Positions 30,980 through 45,226 of a stretch of DNA of 64,000 nucleotides are shown piece by piece. Under the pieces are notes generated by a model. That model saw nothing but the letters and a program-made list of their open reading frames with translations. It searched no databases and was not told where the DNA came from. Source of the stretch: Paludibacterium denitrificans. GTDB taxonomy: Bacteria; Pseudomonadota; Gammaproteobacteria; Burkholderiales; Chromobacteriaceae. The DNA lies in NCBI RefSeq assembly GCF_009707705.1, contig NZ_WLYX01000001.1:1426001-1490000 (forward strand). The letters are read 5' to 3'. Each line of letters opens with the position of its first letter. Position 1 is the first letter of the stretch. The position numbers and the translations under genes are program-made.

Positions 30980-32196
30980 ATGTCGCTGTTTGCCTGGCGT
31001 GATCTGTCGCCATCGGTAGTGCTGGCCGCCGTGCTGGCGTTGCTGGTGGGCTATTCCGGCCCGTTTCTCATCATCGTGCACGCCGCGCAGTCGGCCGGGC
31101 TGTCGGCCAGCCAGCTTGGCTCGTGGGTGTGGGCCATTTCCGTTGGCTCGGGCGTGGCCGGGCTGTGGCTGTCGTTGCGCTGGAAAATGCCGGTGATTAC
31201 CGCCTGGTCGACGCCGGGCGCGGCCTTGCTGCTGGCGGCGTTGCCCGGCACGCCGTATCCGGCGGCGGTGGGGGCGTTTCTGGCCTCGGCGCTGCTGATT
31301 ACGCTGATCGGCGTGACCGGCCTGTTTGACCGGTTGATGCGCCACTTTCCGGCCGCGCTGGCCGCCGCCATGTTGGGCGGCATCCTGTTCCGCTTTGTGG
31401 CGGAACTGGCCGGGGCGGCGGCGCAGAATGCGCTGCTGGTGGTGCCAATGGCCTTGCTGTTTTTCCCGGGCCGCCGTTTCTTTCCGCGTTATGCCTTGCC
31501 ACTGGCGATTGTGCTCGGGCTGACCATCGCCGCCGGGCAGGGGTTGTTTGTTCCGGCTGCCGCCAGCCACGGTGCCAGTGGCCCGTTGTGGACCACGCCG
31601 CAATGGTCGTGGAGCGCCTTTGGCAATATCGCCCTGCCGCTGACGCTGGTGGCGTTGACCGGCCAGTTCATGCCGGGCATGGCGGTGCTGAATGCCTCCG
31701 GCTATCACCTGCCTAAGCCCGCTCGCCGGTGACGGTGCTGGGCGCAACGTCGATGCTGACCGCGCCGTTCGGTAGCCACGGGGTGGTGCTGGCGGCCATT
31801 ACCGCTGCCATTTGTACCGGCACGGAAGCGCATCCCGATCCGCAACGGCGCTACATGGCCGGTGTGGTGTGTGGCGTGCTGTATATCCTGCTGGGGCTGG
31901 TGGGCGGAGCGCTGGCCGGGCTGATTCTGAGCCTGCCCAAGGCGCTGGTGGTGACGGCGGCGGGGCTGGCGTTGTTTGGCACGCTGGCGTCGTCGCTGAC
32001 TTCGGCGCTGACCGATGCGGCGCATCGCGAGGCGGCGTTGCTGACTTTTGTGGTGGCGGCTTCCGGCATCACCATTGGCGGTTTGGGTGCGCCGCTGTGG
32101 GCCATGCTGGCCGGTGGCACGGTGTCGTTCTTGCTACACAGCAAGGTTGGCCGAAAAACAGCCGGAGGGCACGGGGGCAGCGTAGTAAAGCCATGA
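30980..32196 (+). CDS. Benzoate/H+ symporter BenE family protein (frame interrupted)
   Basis: Membrane transporter of about 405 residues with roughly twelve helices. LLVGYSGPFLIIVHAAQSAG, VITAWSTPGAALLLAALPGT and the repaired TAPFGSHGVVLAAITAAICT, GTEAHPDPQRRYMAGV are BenE/YdcO signatures. Substrate in the best known member is benzoate; no benzoate-catabolic genes are visible here, so another solute is possible. The break is at 31711-31720 (CCTAAGCC where a shorter CTGG-containing word is expected). Ribosome binding site GGAGG. Divergent from the MocR regulator. Confidence 0.87.
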
Positions 32197-32330
32197 TTAT
32201 AAATAACTTGGCCAAGATAGCCTTAGCTATATAACCATATTTCAGTTATTTATATTATATTTTTACTTTATTCTTTTTGATTCTTAGTTATCATGGGCGC
32301 CTGACTATTTTCGCTATATCAGGTGCCCAC

Positions 32331-33590
32331 ATGAAACCCACCCTGTCCCTGCTGGTTGCCGGTGCGCTGGCCACTCTGGCCTCCTCGGCCGCTCTGGCCA
32401 CCAACGGCTATTTTGCTCATGGCTACGGTGTCAAAGCCGAAGGCATTGTCGGCATCGGCATTGCGCTGCCGCAAGATTCGCTGGCTGCCGCTGCCAACCC
32501 GGCCGGGGTGGCATGGGTGGGGGATCGTCTTGATCTGGGCATCAACGTGTTCACGCCGGAACGCTCGTCCGACATTCACGGCAACGGCTATGGCCTGAAT
32601 GGCCATTACGACGGTAACGATACCCGCCAGTTTTATATTCCGGAATTTGGCTATACCCGCCAGCTGTCGCCGAGCCTCGGTTTTGGTCTGGCGGTGTATG
32701 GCAATGGCGGCATGAACACCGACTACAAACGCAACCCGTTTGCCGCGATCGGTGCGCAGGGCAGCGCGGGGGTGGACCTGTCGCAGCTGTTCATCACCCC
32801 GTCGCTGGCCTGGAAGGTGAACGACAGCAACTCGATCGGCATCGGCATCAATCTGGCTTACCAGCAGTTCACCGCCAAGGGCCTGCAGCCGTTTGCCCAG
32901 CCCGGATTCTCGGCTGACCCCAATGCTGTCACCAGCAACCAGCATGATTCCTCCACCGGCGCCGGTGTGCGCTTGGGCTGGACCGGCCAGATCACCCCGG
33001 ACATCACGCTGGGGGCAACCTGGTCGTCACGCACCCGCATGGGCAAGTTCGACAAGTACAAGGGCCTGTTTGCCGATCAGGGTGGTTTCGATATTCCGGA
33101 AAACTACGGCGTCGGCCTCACCTATAAAGCCACGCCGCGCCTGACGCTGGCCACCGAAGTGCAGCGCATTCTGTATAGCGACGTGAGCGCAGTGGGCAAC
33201 CCGATCAATGGCTTGCTGCAAGGTCAGGCGCTGGGCAGCAGCGGCGGCCCCGGCTTTGGCTGGAAGGACATCAACGTCTACCGCCCGGGCGCGAGCTACG
33301 ACCTGTCCGACACCCTGACGCTGCGTGGCGGCTATAGCCATGCCGATCAGCCGGTGCCCAGCAGCCAGACCTTGTTCAACGTGCTGGCGCCGGGCGTGGT
33401 GCAAAACCATGTGTCGCTGGGCGCGACCGGAAGCCGAGCAAGAGCGGCGAGTTGAGCGTGGCCTATACCCATGGTTTCAAGAAAACCGTACGTGGCAACC
33501 AGTCGATTCCGGTTTAGCTTCGGTGGCGGCGAGGCGGATGTCAGCCTGTCGGAAAACGTCTGGGGCGTGTCCTACGGCTGGAAGTTCTGA
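32331..33590 (+). CDS. OmpP1/FadL-type outer-membrane transporter (frame breaks near 3' end)
   Basis: About 420 residues. Signal peptide MKPTLSLLVAGALATLASSA ending ALA, then TNGYFAHGYGVKAEGIVGIG and LAAAANPAGVAWVGDRLDLG, hallmark N-terminal hatch residues of the FadL family, followed by beta strands. The repaired C-terminus LSENVWGVSYGWKF ends in an aromatic residue, as outer-membrane barrels do. It carries hydrophobic compounds such as long-chain fatty acids or aromatics. Breaks are at 33427-33430 (ACCGGAAG for ACCTGGAAG) and 33511-33520 (GGTTTAGC). A strong terminator follows. The AT-rich 130 bases upstream hold its promoter. Confidence 0.9.
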
Positions 33591-33612
33591 TTATTCGGCC
33601 AACCTTGACGTT

Positions 33613-33646
33613 GCCAAACCGCCCGTTGCCCGGGCGGTTTTTTTAT
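33613..33646 (+). terminator. FadL-gene terminator
   Basis: AACCGCCCG / CGGGCGGTT stem and TTTTTTT. A copy of the uptake-like repeat (33594) lies just ahead. Confidence 0.92.
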
Positions 33647-33731
33647 GCCGACGGGCCGGGTGACCGGTGCGCAAGAATCGGGTCGCCAAGCGCGGGGGAG
33701 TTGCCTACACTCTGGCGACAAGGAGATTGCC

Positions 33732-34626
33732 ATGACCTTAGTTGCCAGCCCCGATACCGCCGGTGAGCGCGATTACCAGCGTATCCGCGCGGCCATCCGC
33801 TATCTGGTGGCGCATGCCGATCAGCAACCGACACTGGCCGAACTGGCCGCCGAGCTGGCGCTGTCGGAAGCCCATCTGCAACGGCTGTTCACCCGCTGGG
33901 CTAGGCGTCAGCCCCAAGCGCTTTTTGCAGCAGATTACCTGCGAAGCCGCCAAAGTGCGGCTGGCGGCCGGGGCGGCGGTATTGCCGCTGGCACACGAAC
34001 TGGGGCTGTCTGGCGCTAGCCGCCTGCACGATCTGTTTGTCACGCTGGAGGCGATGACGCCGGGGGAATACCAGCACGGTGGCGCGGCGCTGCAGCTGAC
34101 ATGGAGCGTGGCTACCAGCCGGTTTGGCCCGCTACTGATCGCCACCACCGCGCGCGGCCTGTGTGCCCTGCAGTTTGTTGCCGATGAGCACGAAGCGCTG
34201 GCGCAGCTACGCCAACGTTGGCCGAATGCCCGCTTCCAGCACCAGCCGGGCGCCGGGCAGGCACTGGCCGACCGGTTGTTCGAACCGTTGTCGGCCCGCG
34301 TGGCCACGCCGTTGGCGTTGCGCGTGCAGGGCAGCAATTTCCAGATTCAGGTGTGGCGCGCTTTGCTGGCGATTCCCTATGGCCACTTGGTCAGCTACGG
34401 CCAGTTGGCCGAAGCCATCGGCTAACCGTCGGCCGTCCGGGCGGTGGGCACGGCGGTGGGTGCCAACCCGGTGGCCTGGCTGATTCCCTGTCACCGCGTG
34501 ATCCGCGCCGAGGGCGTGCTCGGGGCGTACCGCTGGGGCGCGGAGCGCAAGGTGGATTTGATCGGTTGGGAAGCCGCCCGGGCGTGCCGGGCTGCGGAGG
34601 ATGTCAATGGTCCAGCGGCAAGGTGA
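33732..34626 (+). CDS. AraC-type HTH fused to O6-alkylguanine-DNA alkyltransferase, Ada-like (frame interrupted)
   Basis: About 297 residues. N-terminal AraC-type helix-turn-helix (LAELAAELALSEAHLQRLFT, VSPKRFLQQITCEAAK), then a methyltransferase domain with VQGSNFQIQVWRALLAIPYG and the acceptor motif LIPCHRVIRAEG. It resembles Ada without the N-terminal zinc-cysteine domain that activates Ada, so repair is expected and methylation-triggered regulation is doubtful. Breaks are at 33900-33906 (GCTAGGC for GCTGGC) and an in-frame TAA at 34421-34427 (GCTAACC). Its 3' end overlaps the convergent kinase gene by about 20 bases. Two 9-mer copies lie inside (34218, 34405). Confidence 0.88.
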
Positions 34627-35907
34627 TGCGGATGCGGAAGCCGCCATCGGCCTCGTCTTCAAACGCCAGCGTGCCGTGGTGCTGTTTCACCACGCGCGAC
34701 ACGATGGCCAGCCCCAGCCCGCTGCCGCCGTCGGTGCCACGATGTTCGGCCAACCTTTCAAACGGCGCCAGCGCGGCACTGCGCTGCGCCGCCGGAATGC
34801 TTAAGCACCGTGGTCGATGACGCTTAACACCGCTTGCTGATCCTGCTGTGCCACCTGCACCGTCACCGGTGGCTGGCCGTAGCGGCGGGCGTTTTCCAGC
34901 AGGTTCGACAGCAAGCGCTCCAGCGCCAGCGCATCGCCCTGCAGTTCCGGTTCGGCCTCGCGTTGCAGCGTCACGTCCATGCCGTTGCGGGCAAAGCGCG
35001 ACACCACGTTGTCGGCCAGTTCGGCCAATCCTACCGGCTCGCGCCTACTGATTTCCCTCGGCGCGGGCAAAGTCGATGAACTGCTGCACGATGCGGGACA
35101 GCTCGTCGATGTCGGACAGCATGTCCGGCTTGTCCGGCGTGTCGTCCTGCAGCTCCACCGTCAGTTTCAGGCGGGTGAGCGGCGTGCGCAGGTCGTGTGA
35201 CAGCCCGGCCAGCATCAGCCGCCGTTCGCGCGCGGCACTATCCAGCGACTGCGCCATGCGGTTGAAGCCGCGCGCCAGTGCCTGCACTTCCAGCGGACCT
35301 TCTTCTGCCAGCGGCGCTGGCGTGGTGCCAGCACCCAGCTGACGGCTGGCGCGCACCACCTTGCTGATCGGTCGGGTAATGCGCCAGGCCACCACCGAGG
35401 CCAGCAGCGTGGCCACCAGCGCGGCCAGAATGGCGGCCATGATCACCGAATCATGCTGGTCGCTGTAGCGGCCAAACGGAATCACCAGCCAGTACGGTTC
35501 GGCCAGCACATGCACGCTGACCCATAGCTCGCGCCGGTCCTCGACATGCGCCATGCGCGCCGTCACCGGCTCGCCCAGCACATGGGTCAGCCGTTCGGCC
35601 AACGCCTGCCCGAGGCGCGGCACGCTGCTGCCAAATTCCACCCCGTCGGCGGCTTGGGGCGGCAACAGGCGCGGGACGCCGGGACGGTTGTAGTTGGCCA
35701 GAAAATCGGTGCGTTCCGACTGGCTCAGATCCTCCATCGAGCCTTCCAGAAACGCCAGCGTATCCACCACCTGCGCGTACAGCTGCTTGTCCATCAGCTT
35801 GTGGCGTTCGTGTCGGCCAGCCACAGCGTGAAGAACTGCGTGGTCAGCACCACCAGCAGCACCAGTACGGCCAGACGGAAGAATAGCGAGCCGGTCAGTT
35901 TGCGCAC
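34604..35907 (-). CDS. EnvZ-like sensor histidine kinase (frame interrupted)
   Basis: About 434 residues. N-terminal helix (SLFFRLAVLVLLVVLTTQFF), a periplasmic domain, second helix (IMAAILAALVATLLASVVAW), HAMP (RITRPISKVVRASRQLGAGT), phospho-accepting LMLAGLSHDLRTPLTRLKLT, and ATP boxes LLSNLLENARRYG, VIDHGAGIP and GSGLGLAIVSRVVKQHHG. The HDLRTPLTR sequence is typical of the EnvZ/RstB branch. Breaks are one base near 35820, 35042-35052 (CAGTAGGCGCG for a TGGCGC word) and 34799-34806 (GCTTAAGC for GCTGGC). Three 9-mer copies lie inside. The GTG start lies just after the response-regulator stop. Confidence 0.88.
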
Positions 35908-35910
35908 CGC

Positions 35911-36635
35911 TTACTCCCGCGGCGTGCCGTCCGGCACGAAGACATAACCGTAACCCCACACCGTCTGGATGTAGCGCAGTGCGCTGTCGCCGGTTTCCAG
36001 CGCCTTGCGCAGGCGCGAGATGTGCACGTCGATGCTGCGGTCGAGCGATTCTCCATTGCCCTTGCCCAGCGCCATTTCCATCAGCTGTTCACGGGTCAGC
36101 GGGCGGCGCGGGTGGCTGACCAGCACCGACAGCACGGCAAATTCGGCGCTGGTCAGCGGCATCGGCTGATCCTGCCGTGTCAGCTCGCGTCGGCCAAGGT
36201 GCAGGGCAAAGTCGCCGAATTCCACTTTGTCGTCGGCATCGTGGCGTGCCGACAGCGCCGGTGTGGCATGGTGGCGGCGCAGCACCGATTGGATGCGCGC
36301 GGTCAGTTCGCGCGGGTTGAACGGTTTGGGCAGGTAGTCGTCGGCGCCCATTTCCAGCCCGAGAATGCGATCGATGTCCTCGCCGCGCGCGGTCAGCATG
36401 ATCACCGGCAGGCTTTCGCCCGGGCGCGCAGGCGGCGCACCACGGCCAGCCCGTCTTCACCCGGCATCATCACGTCCAGCACCATCAGGTCCGGGCGGTT
36501 GCGTGCCAGCTTGCGGTCGATATCCTTGGCATCGGGCAGGGTTTCCACCACGTAGCCCTGTTGCGTCAGGTAGCGCGTCAGCAGTTCGCGCAGTTTGGCG
36601 TCGTCGTCAACGACAAGAATCCGGTTGTGTTCCAT
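35911..36635 (-). CDS. OmpR-type response regulator (frame interrupted)
   Basis: About 242 residues: RILVVDDDAKLRELLTRYL, the acceptor in LMVLDVMMPGEDGLAVV, IMLTARGEDIDRILGLEMGA and YLPKPFNPRELTARIQSVLR, then winged helix (LTSAEFAVLSVLVSHPRRPL, SIDVHISRLRKALE, VWGYGYVFVPDG). The pattern is close to OmpR of the EnvZ-OmpR pair. One break near 36420 (one C lost in GCGCCCCGGG). It is the first gene of a two-gene operon with the kinase. Which osmotic or envelope signal is sensed cannot be said from the sequence. Confidence 0.9.
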
Positions 36636-36875
36636 GAGGGTTGTCCTTTGGCAGCGGTGCCCAGCTTAACGCGTCGGCGCGGCGGCCGTGAAGGGCGGTG
36701 TGAACAACTGTGTCGCGGCACAACGCTGTTTACATAAATTAACATTTGCCGCCGGGCGCCACATGGATACGCAACGCCATCTGCCTAAAATTTGAGCGTT
36801 CCCCCAATCATGGCCCTCCCGGCCGCCCGGCGCGAGCGCGTGGCAGCCCGCAGACCGACAGGATAGAATGCAACC

Positions 36876-37144
36876 ATGAAGCATCAGGTATTTGCAGCGG
36901 TGCTGGCAGCCTTGCTGGCCTCGCATACAGTGTGCGCGCAGGCCTTAGCAATGGGCGTGGGGCGCGGGAAGATGGCGTCCGGCCGCGTGGGCGGGGTTGT
37001 TGCCGTCACGGCTGCAGACGCTGGCCAGTGACGGGCAGCCGCTCGACGATGGGGCATGAGCCGGGGCGTCCCGGGCGGGAAAACCGCCGCTTGCGTAATC
37101 TGCGTCTGAAAGAGGCGGTGCAGGAAGGTGATTTGTCGTACTAA
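36876..37144 (+). CDS. Possible small secreted protein, reading frame unresolved
   Basis: A clear signal peptide MKHQVFAAVLAALLASHTVC with AQA is encoded from 36876. After it the frame is unreliable: CCTTAGC at about 36941 resembles the recurrent CTGGC alteration, and two continuations are open. One ends WAGLLPSRLQTLASDGQPLD; the other ends RLRNLRLKEAVQEGDLSY at 37144. I cannot choose between them, and the family is unknown. The gene is convergent with qor. Confidence 0.4.
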
Positions 37145-37311
37145 CCGAGGCGCGGCGCGCCATGCAGGGGCGGCCGCGGCCGCACGCCGGGGGCGACTGG
37201 CCGGGTGCCGGGCCGGAGGCACCGCCGCCGGGCAAACGCAATTTCTGGCGTGACCGCTTAAAAAATTCCAGCAGCAGAACGACTGAATCCAGCGCGCTGT
37301 CTGCCGTCATA

Positions 37312-37348
37312 ACAAAGGGTTGGCCATATTCGGCCAACCCTTTGTCGT
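37312..37348. terminator. Long hairpin carrying uptake-like repeats
   Basis: ACAAAGGGTTGGCC / GGCCAACCCTTTGT separated by a short ATATTC loop: a 14-base perfect stem between the convergent small secreted gene and qor. The right arm contains a full TTCGGCCAA; the left arm has lost the GAA end. Confidence 0.85.
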
Positions 37349-37368
37349 TCTGGTGCGGTGTGGCGGGC

Positions 37369-38346
37369 TTAAGGCAACAGGATCAGCGAACCGGTGGTCT
37401 TGCGACCTTCCAGATCGCGGTGTGCCTGCGCCACGTCGGCCAGCGCATAACGGTGCGACGGCCCGGCCTTGATGTCGTAATTACCAGTACCCGCTCGAAC
37501 AGTGCCTGAGCGGATTCTTCCAGTTCCGGGCGGGTGGCGATGTAATCGCCCAGCTTGGGTCGGGTGAAGAACAGCGAGCCTTTTTGCGACAGCAGCAGCG
37601 GTTCAAACGGCGGTACGGCGCCAGAGGCATTGCCAAAGCTGACGAACATGCCGCGCGGCGCCAAGCTGTTGATCGACATGTCGAAGGTGCTCTTGCCGAC
37701 CGAGTCATACACCACCGGCACGCCCTTGCCGCCGGTGAGTTCCCGCACGCGTTCCACCACGTTCTCGGTGGAATAGTTGATCACATGCCAGCAGCCCAGT
37801 TTGGCCGCCAGTTCTGCCTTGGCGGTGGAGCCGACGGTGCCGATCACCTTGACGCCCAGCGCGTTCAGCCATTGCACCGCAATCTGGCCAACGCCACCGG
37901 CGGCGGCATGCCACAGCACGGTCTGGCCCGGCTGCACGGCGTAGGTGCGGCGAATCAGGTATTCCACGGTCATGCCTTGCAGCATGATGCTGGCGGCCAC
38001 GTCGTCGCTGATGCCGTCCGGCAGTTTCACCAGCAGGTTGGCCGAAATCAGCCGGTGCGTGCTGTAGGCGCCCAGCGGGCCTGCCGGCGTAAGCCACGCG
38101 GTCGCCCACCGCGACGTTTTCCACGCCGCTACCCACGGCGTCCACCACCCCGGCGGCTTCCTGACCAAGGCCGGAGGGCAGGGCAACCGGATACAGGCCG
38201 CCACGTTGATAGGTGTCGATGAAATTGATGCCGATGGCGGTGTGGCGCAGGCGCACTTCGCCGGGGCCGGGCTCACCCACGCTCACGGCTTCGTAGGACA
38301 GCACTTCCGGACCGCCGGTCTGGTGAAAACGGATGGCATGGCTCAT
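37369..38346 (-). CDS. qor: NADPH:quinone oxidoreductase, zinc-independent MDR family (frame interrupted)
   Basis: About 325 residues. N-terminal IRFHQTGGPEVLSYEAVSVG, GQEAAGVVDAVGSGV, the quinone-oxidoreductase motif HAAAGGVGQIAVQWLNALGV and GSTAKAELAAKLGCWHVINY, matching E. coli Qor. It reduces quinones with NADPH; no zinc ligands are visible. Breaks are at about 38093 (GGCAGGCCC for GGCGGCCC) and about 37481 (CTGGTAA for CTGGGTAA). A copy of the 9-mer lies at 38038. Confidence 0.92.
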
Positions 38347-38439
38347 AACGCAGTCTCCTGAACAGTGTGTTAACCGGCGGTGTCAGGCACCGCACGGGCA
38401 GGCAGCTAGTGTGTGGCGTTGGCGGGCAGGCCGCAAGGC

Positions 38440-39033
38440 TCAGGCCGGAACAGTCTGTTCCGTTGCCGGGGCGGCCAGCGCCCGTGCCAGCACATCCGGC
38501 AGGCATTCGGGCCAGCGCGCCAGACGGTGGTCGTCGCCGTTGAATACGGTCAGGCGATTGCCGTCATAACGACGTACCGCTTCTTTCCAGTCCAGCACTT
38601 CGTCGCCGCTGCCCAGAATCACCCAGTAGCGGTTGGGCGATATCTGCTTGGCCCGGTGTGCCCGCAAGGTGTGCATGTCATCGTCGGTCAACGTGTAGTG
38701 CTCGCCGGTATAAGGATGGATTTGCTCGCCCGGATAAGTACTGAGCAAGTGATACGGCCGCACCGCCGGGTTGATCAGAATGGCGCGCAGGCCATGCTGT
38801 TCGGCCAACCAGGTGGCGTAAAAGCCGCCGAGCGAACTGCCGATCAGCACGGTATCGGCGGGCAGGCTTACCAGCAGGGTTTCCAGTGCCTGCAAGGCGT
38901 CGGCCGGATGCGGCGACAGTTGCGGGCAATGAAAGGTGACGTCCGGTGCGTGCTGGACGAGATAGGCCGCTGTTTCACGCGCCTTCAGCGACTGGGGGCT
39001 GGAGTTGAAGCCATGCAGGAAAACCAGATGCAT
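38440..39033 (-). CDS. YqiA/YcfP-type alpha/beta-fold esterase
   Basis: 197 residues with frame intact. MHLVFLHGFNSSPQSLKARE carries the oxyanion region, GSSLGGFYATWLAEQHG the nucleophile serine, and GDDHRLARWPE the C-terminal histidine, as in the YqiA family of small esterases. In E. coli YqiA sits next to the cAMP phosphodiesterase gene; here the neighbours are qor and a solute-binding protein, so context gives no substrate. A 9-mer copy lies at 38800. Confidence 0.85.
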   Translation of the reverse strand: MHLVFLHGFNSSPQSLKARETAAYLVQHAPDVTFHCPQLSPHPADALQALETLLVSLPADTVLIGSSLGGFYATWLAEQHGLRAILINPAVRPYHLLSTYPGEQIHPYTGEHYTLTDDDMHTLRAHRAKQISPNRYWVILGSGDEVLDWKEAVRRYDGNRLTVFNGDDHRLARWPECLPDVLARALAAPATEQTVPA

Positions 39034-39105
39034 GATGGTGCCTTCGTCAGAATGTCGGTACTTCAGCGTGGGCGAGAGCAGTGCGAAAAGCAAGCTGGCG
39101 CTGTG

Positions 39106-39869
39106 TTAACGCGCCTGCCACTGGTAGCGTTTCAGGATGGCCTGCAAGGTGCCGCGGCGGTGCAGTGCATCGATCGCCTGATTCAGCCGCGCCAGCGACA
39201 GCGGCGCGTGCGGCGACACGGCGCACATGGTGGGCATCGAGGTCACCACCAGCGGGTGCAGCTTGAAATCGCGCGCGTCGTGCGGGTGGTTGCGCGCCCA
39301 CCGGGCAAATTCCAGCTCGGAATTAATGGCAACATTGGTGAGCTGTTTTTGCAGTGATTTGAGCAGAAGTTCCTGCTTGGCTTCTTCCACCCGGCTGCTG
39401 CGGCCGCTGGCCCACAGCCGCTCCAGCGTCGGGTAGTTGTAGCCAAAGATGGTGCCGATGCGTTTGCCTTCCAGCTCCTCCGCCTTGTGGATGTCCGGCA
39501 GGTCGTGCAGCGAAATGGCACGTTCCACTTGCGGATACAACTCGTGGCTCCAGAGCAGCCCGGTGGCGTTGCCATACCATTCCGGATTGGCATTGCAGAC
39601 GATGTGGATGCGCCCGCTTTCCACCATCGGTTCAATCCGTTTGCGCGCCAGCACCGGTACTCCGGCGTCATGTGCAATTGCGCCGCCAGCGCGTCGCCCA
39701 GTTCGCGTGACAGCCCGCCCCGCAGCGTGTGCCCGTCGGCCGCCAGCTCCACGATGGGCGGTGCATCGGCATCGGTGACGCCGATCTTCAGCACGCCACC
39801 CGCCAGACAGAGAGGGGAGGTCAACAGGCCAAACAGCAGAGCGAGAGCGGGTTTTTTCAATGCAAACAT
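39106..39869 (-). CDS. Periplasmic solute-binding protein, family 3 (frame interrupted)
   Basis: About 254 residues with signal peptide MFALKKPALALLFGLLTSPL. The mature protein starts LKIGVTDADAPPIVELAADG, has GGLSRELGDALAAQLHM, and later RIGTIFGYNYPTLERLWASG and LSLARLNQAIDALHRRGTLQ, the layout of amino-acid type periplasmic binding proteins. No ABC permease lies nearby, so it may be a stand-alone sensor or orphan receptor. The break near 39660 is TACCGGTG for TACCGGGTG, a G loss repeated in the helicase gene. Confidence 0.8.
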
Positions 39870-39983
39870 GGGCTTCTTTCTATTTTTATCGTTTTATGCT
39901 CTTAGTGCACCGGGCGGCGGATGGTAAGATGCTTGGCTGACTTTACGGTCATTTTACGTTTTAGACAAAAATACCCACTTGCC

Positions 39984-43698
<3,715 letters not shown>

Positions 43699-43815
43699 GT
43701 GGCAGCCAGTTGTGCTCTGTAGCGGGGGCCGCTGTATTGTCTGGCATCCCGCGTGCCTGGCGGCGTTTGTGCTTCCAATGGCCTCTTGATGCTTGAGGTT
43801 TCCCGCGCTCGTCAA

Positions 43816-43868
43816 AATAAAACCAGCTGACCTGATAAGTACCTATGCTTATCAGGTCAGCTGGTTTT
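43816..43868. terminator. Very long hairpin between metH and the island
   Basis: AAAACCAGCTGACCTGATAA / TTATCAGGTCAGCTGGTTTT: a perfect stem of about 20 bases with a short loop, A-rich and T-rich on its two sides, so bidirectional. It marks the boundary between metH and the minus-strand accessory island. Confidence 0.9.
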
Positions 43869-43883
43869 CTGAATGCCCCCAAC

Positions 43884-45226
43884 TTATTTCAGTTCACGCC
43901 AATACAACGAATGAAACTGGTACTTCCAGATCCGGTTCTTTTCCGCCTCGTAGTACCGGGCATAAGCCATCCCGTCATCGGTTTCCTCCCATTTACGACC
44001 TTTGTCGGTACTGACCAAGGTAATCGAATCGCTCATGATCTGGTCCGGTTTGCGGCTGTCTCCTGCCAGCACTAACTGATCCTGTGGCCCGATAAACAGC
44101 GCACCGGGAATGACGCGTGGCTCAAACACATGGCGGAACTCTTCTTTGCCTTTCGCCCAATGTACGTAGGCCGCTGTGCGACGCGGAGCGTCAGCCACAC
44201 GTTCTGGCGGTAACTGGCCTTGCAGGGCCATCAGATGCAGGCTGCCGTCACGCGAGGCTTTGATGTCTACGATGGACTGCTTTGGCAGTACGATATCCGG
44301 TTGCATCCAGCGGTGTGACAGCTCCTCAAGCGGGGCGGTTAATGGCAAGCTATAGAGCAAAGTGCTCTCTTTCACTTCACCAATCCCTGCCGCCAATTTC
44401 GCTTTACGAATGTAAAAAGCCACTCGCAACGTACCATCCTCGGCCAGATCAAAGGCACTAAAGGTGGCTTGGCTGTCCTTTATCATTGGCAACAGGCCGT
44501 TACCACTGGGATGCCCCGTCAACTGTTGATTCGTCCAGGCTGGCAGTACGATGGCTTGCCAATGGTCACCGCCATCAAGGGTGCGCCAGATGCGCATGCC
44601 ATCCGCCACCAGGAAGCCGCGCTTGCCATCGGGCAGGAACAAGGGCTGACCCGGAGGGATACGGTCAGGCCGGGCAGCTTCTGCCAGTGTTGCCCGCCGT
44701 CGGTGGATTTCCACAAGCTGGTCCAGCGCTGACCATACCCGTCAGGCCCCGGGGGAGGTGAAAGTTGGTCCACTCGGTACTGACGTAAAGGGTCTGCCAG
44801 TCCGGCGACAACCACCGAGGCCCCATCTTGACCGGGCTTTTCAAAGATACGACGAATACCTTGATCCATGTCGCCACGTAGCAGGCGAATCGTATAGCGG
44901 TTGAGTTCTTCGTTGGTGTCATTCATCCATGGCTCGGTAAATTCGGCCACTTCAGGGTCTTTCAATTGAGCTGTTGGCTTGAACTTAAGTTCCGGACCAA
45001 TTGGCTTGAATACCATCACTTGCCGTCCCCGGATGCGCATATCGCCGCCACCGTACGGCTTATCATGTTCCATTAAATCCGTTTCATAGGTCCACATGCT
45101 TAGCATCCTGTACATGCCATAAGCGCTTACTCCAAGTAACACGATTCCAAAAATGCCAATCAATAACCATTTAGTCAACGTATATAAAAGGCGAAGCGGA
45201 AGTAATAAAATTTCTTTGGCGTGCAT
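43884..45226 (-). CDS. Membrane-anchored Asp-box (BNR-like) protein, T6SS island (frame interrupted)
   Basis: About 447 residues. One N-terminal membrane helix (WLLIGIFGIVLLGVSAYGMY), then a domain with at least two Asp-box repeats, KSTDGGQHWQKLP and RTLDGGDHWQAIVLP, plus VSTDKGRKWEETDDGMAYAR, which together suggest a beta-propeller facing the periplasm. Breaks lie near 44800 and 44755 and at about 44690 (GCCCGGCC for GCCCGGGCC). It lies 700 bases beyond the immunity-like genes on the same strand. It could be a further immunity or envelope factor of the VgrG module, but I see no direct evidence. Lower GC than the flanks. Confidence 0.6.
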
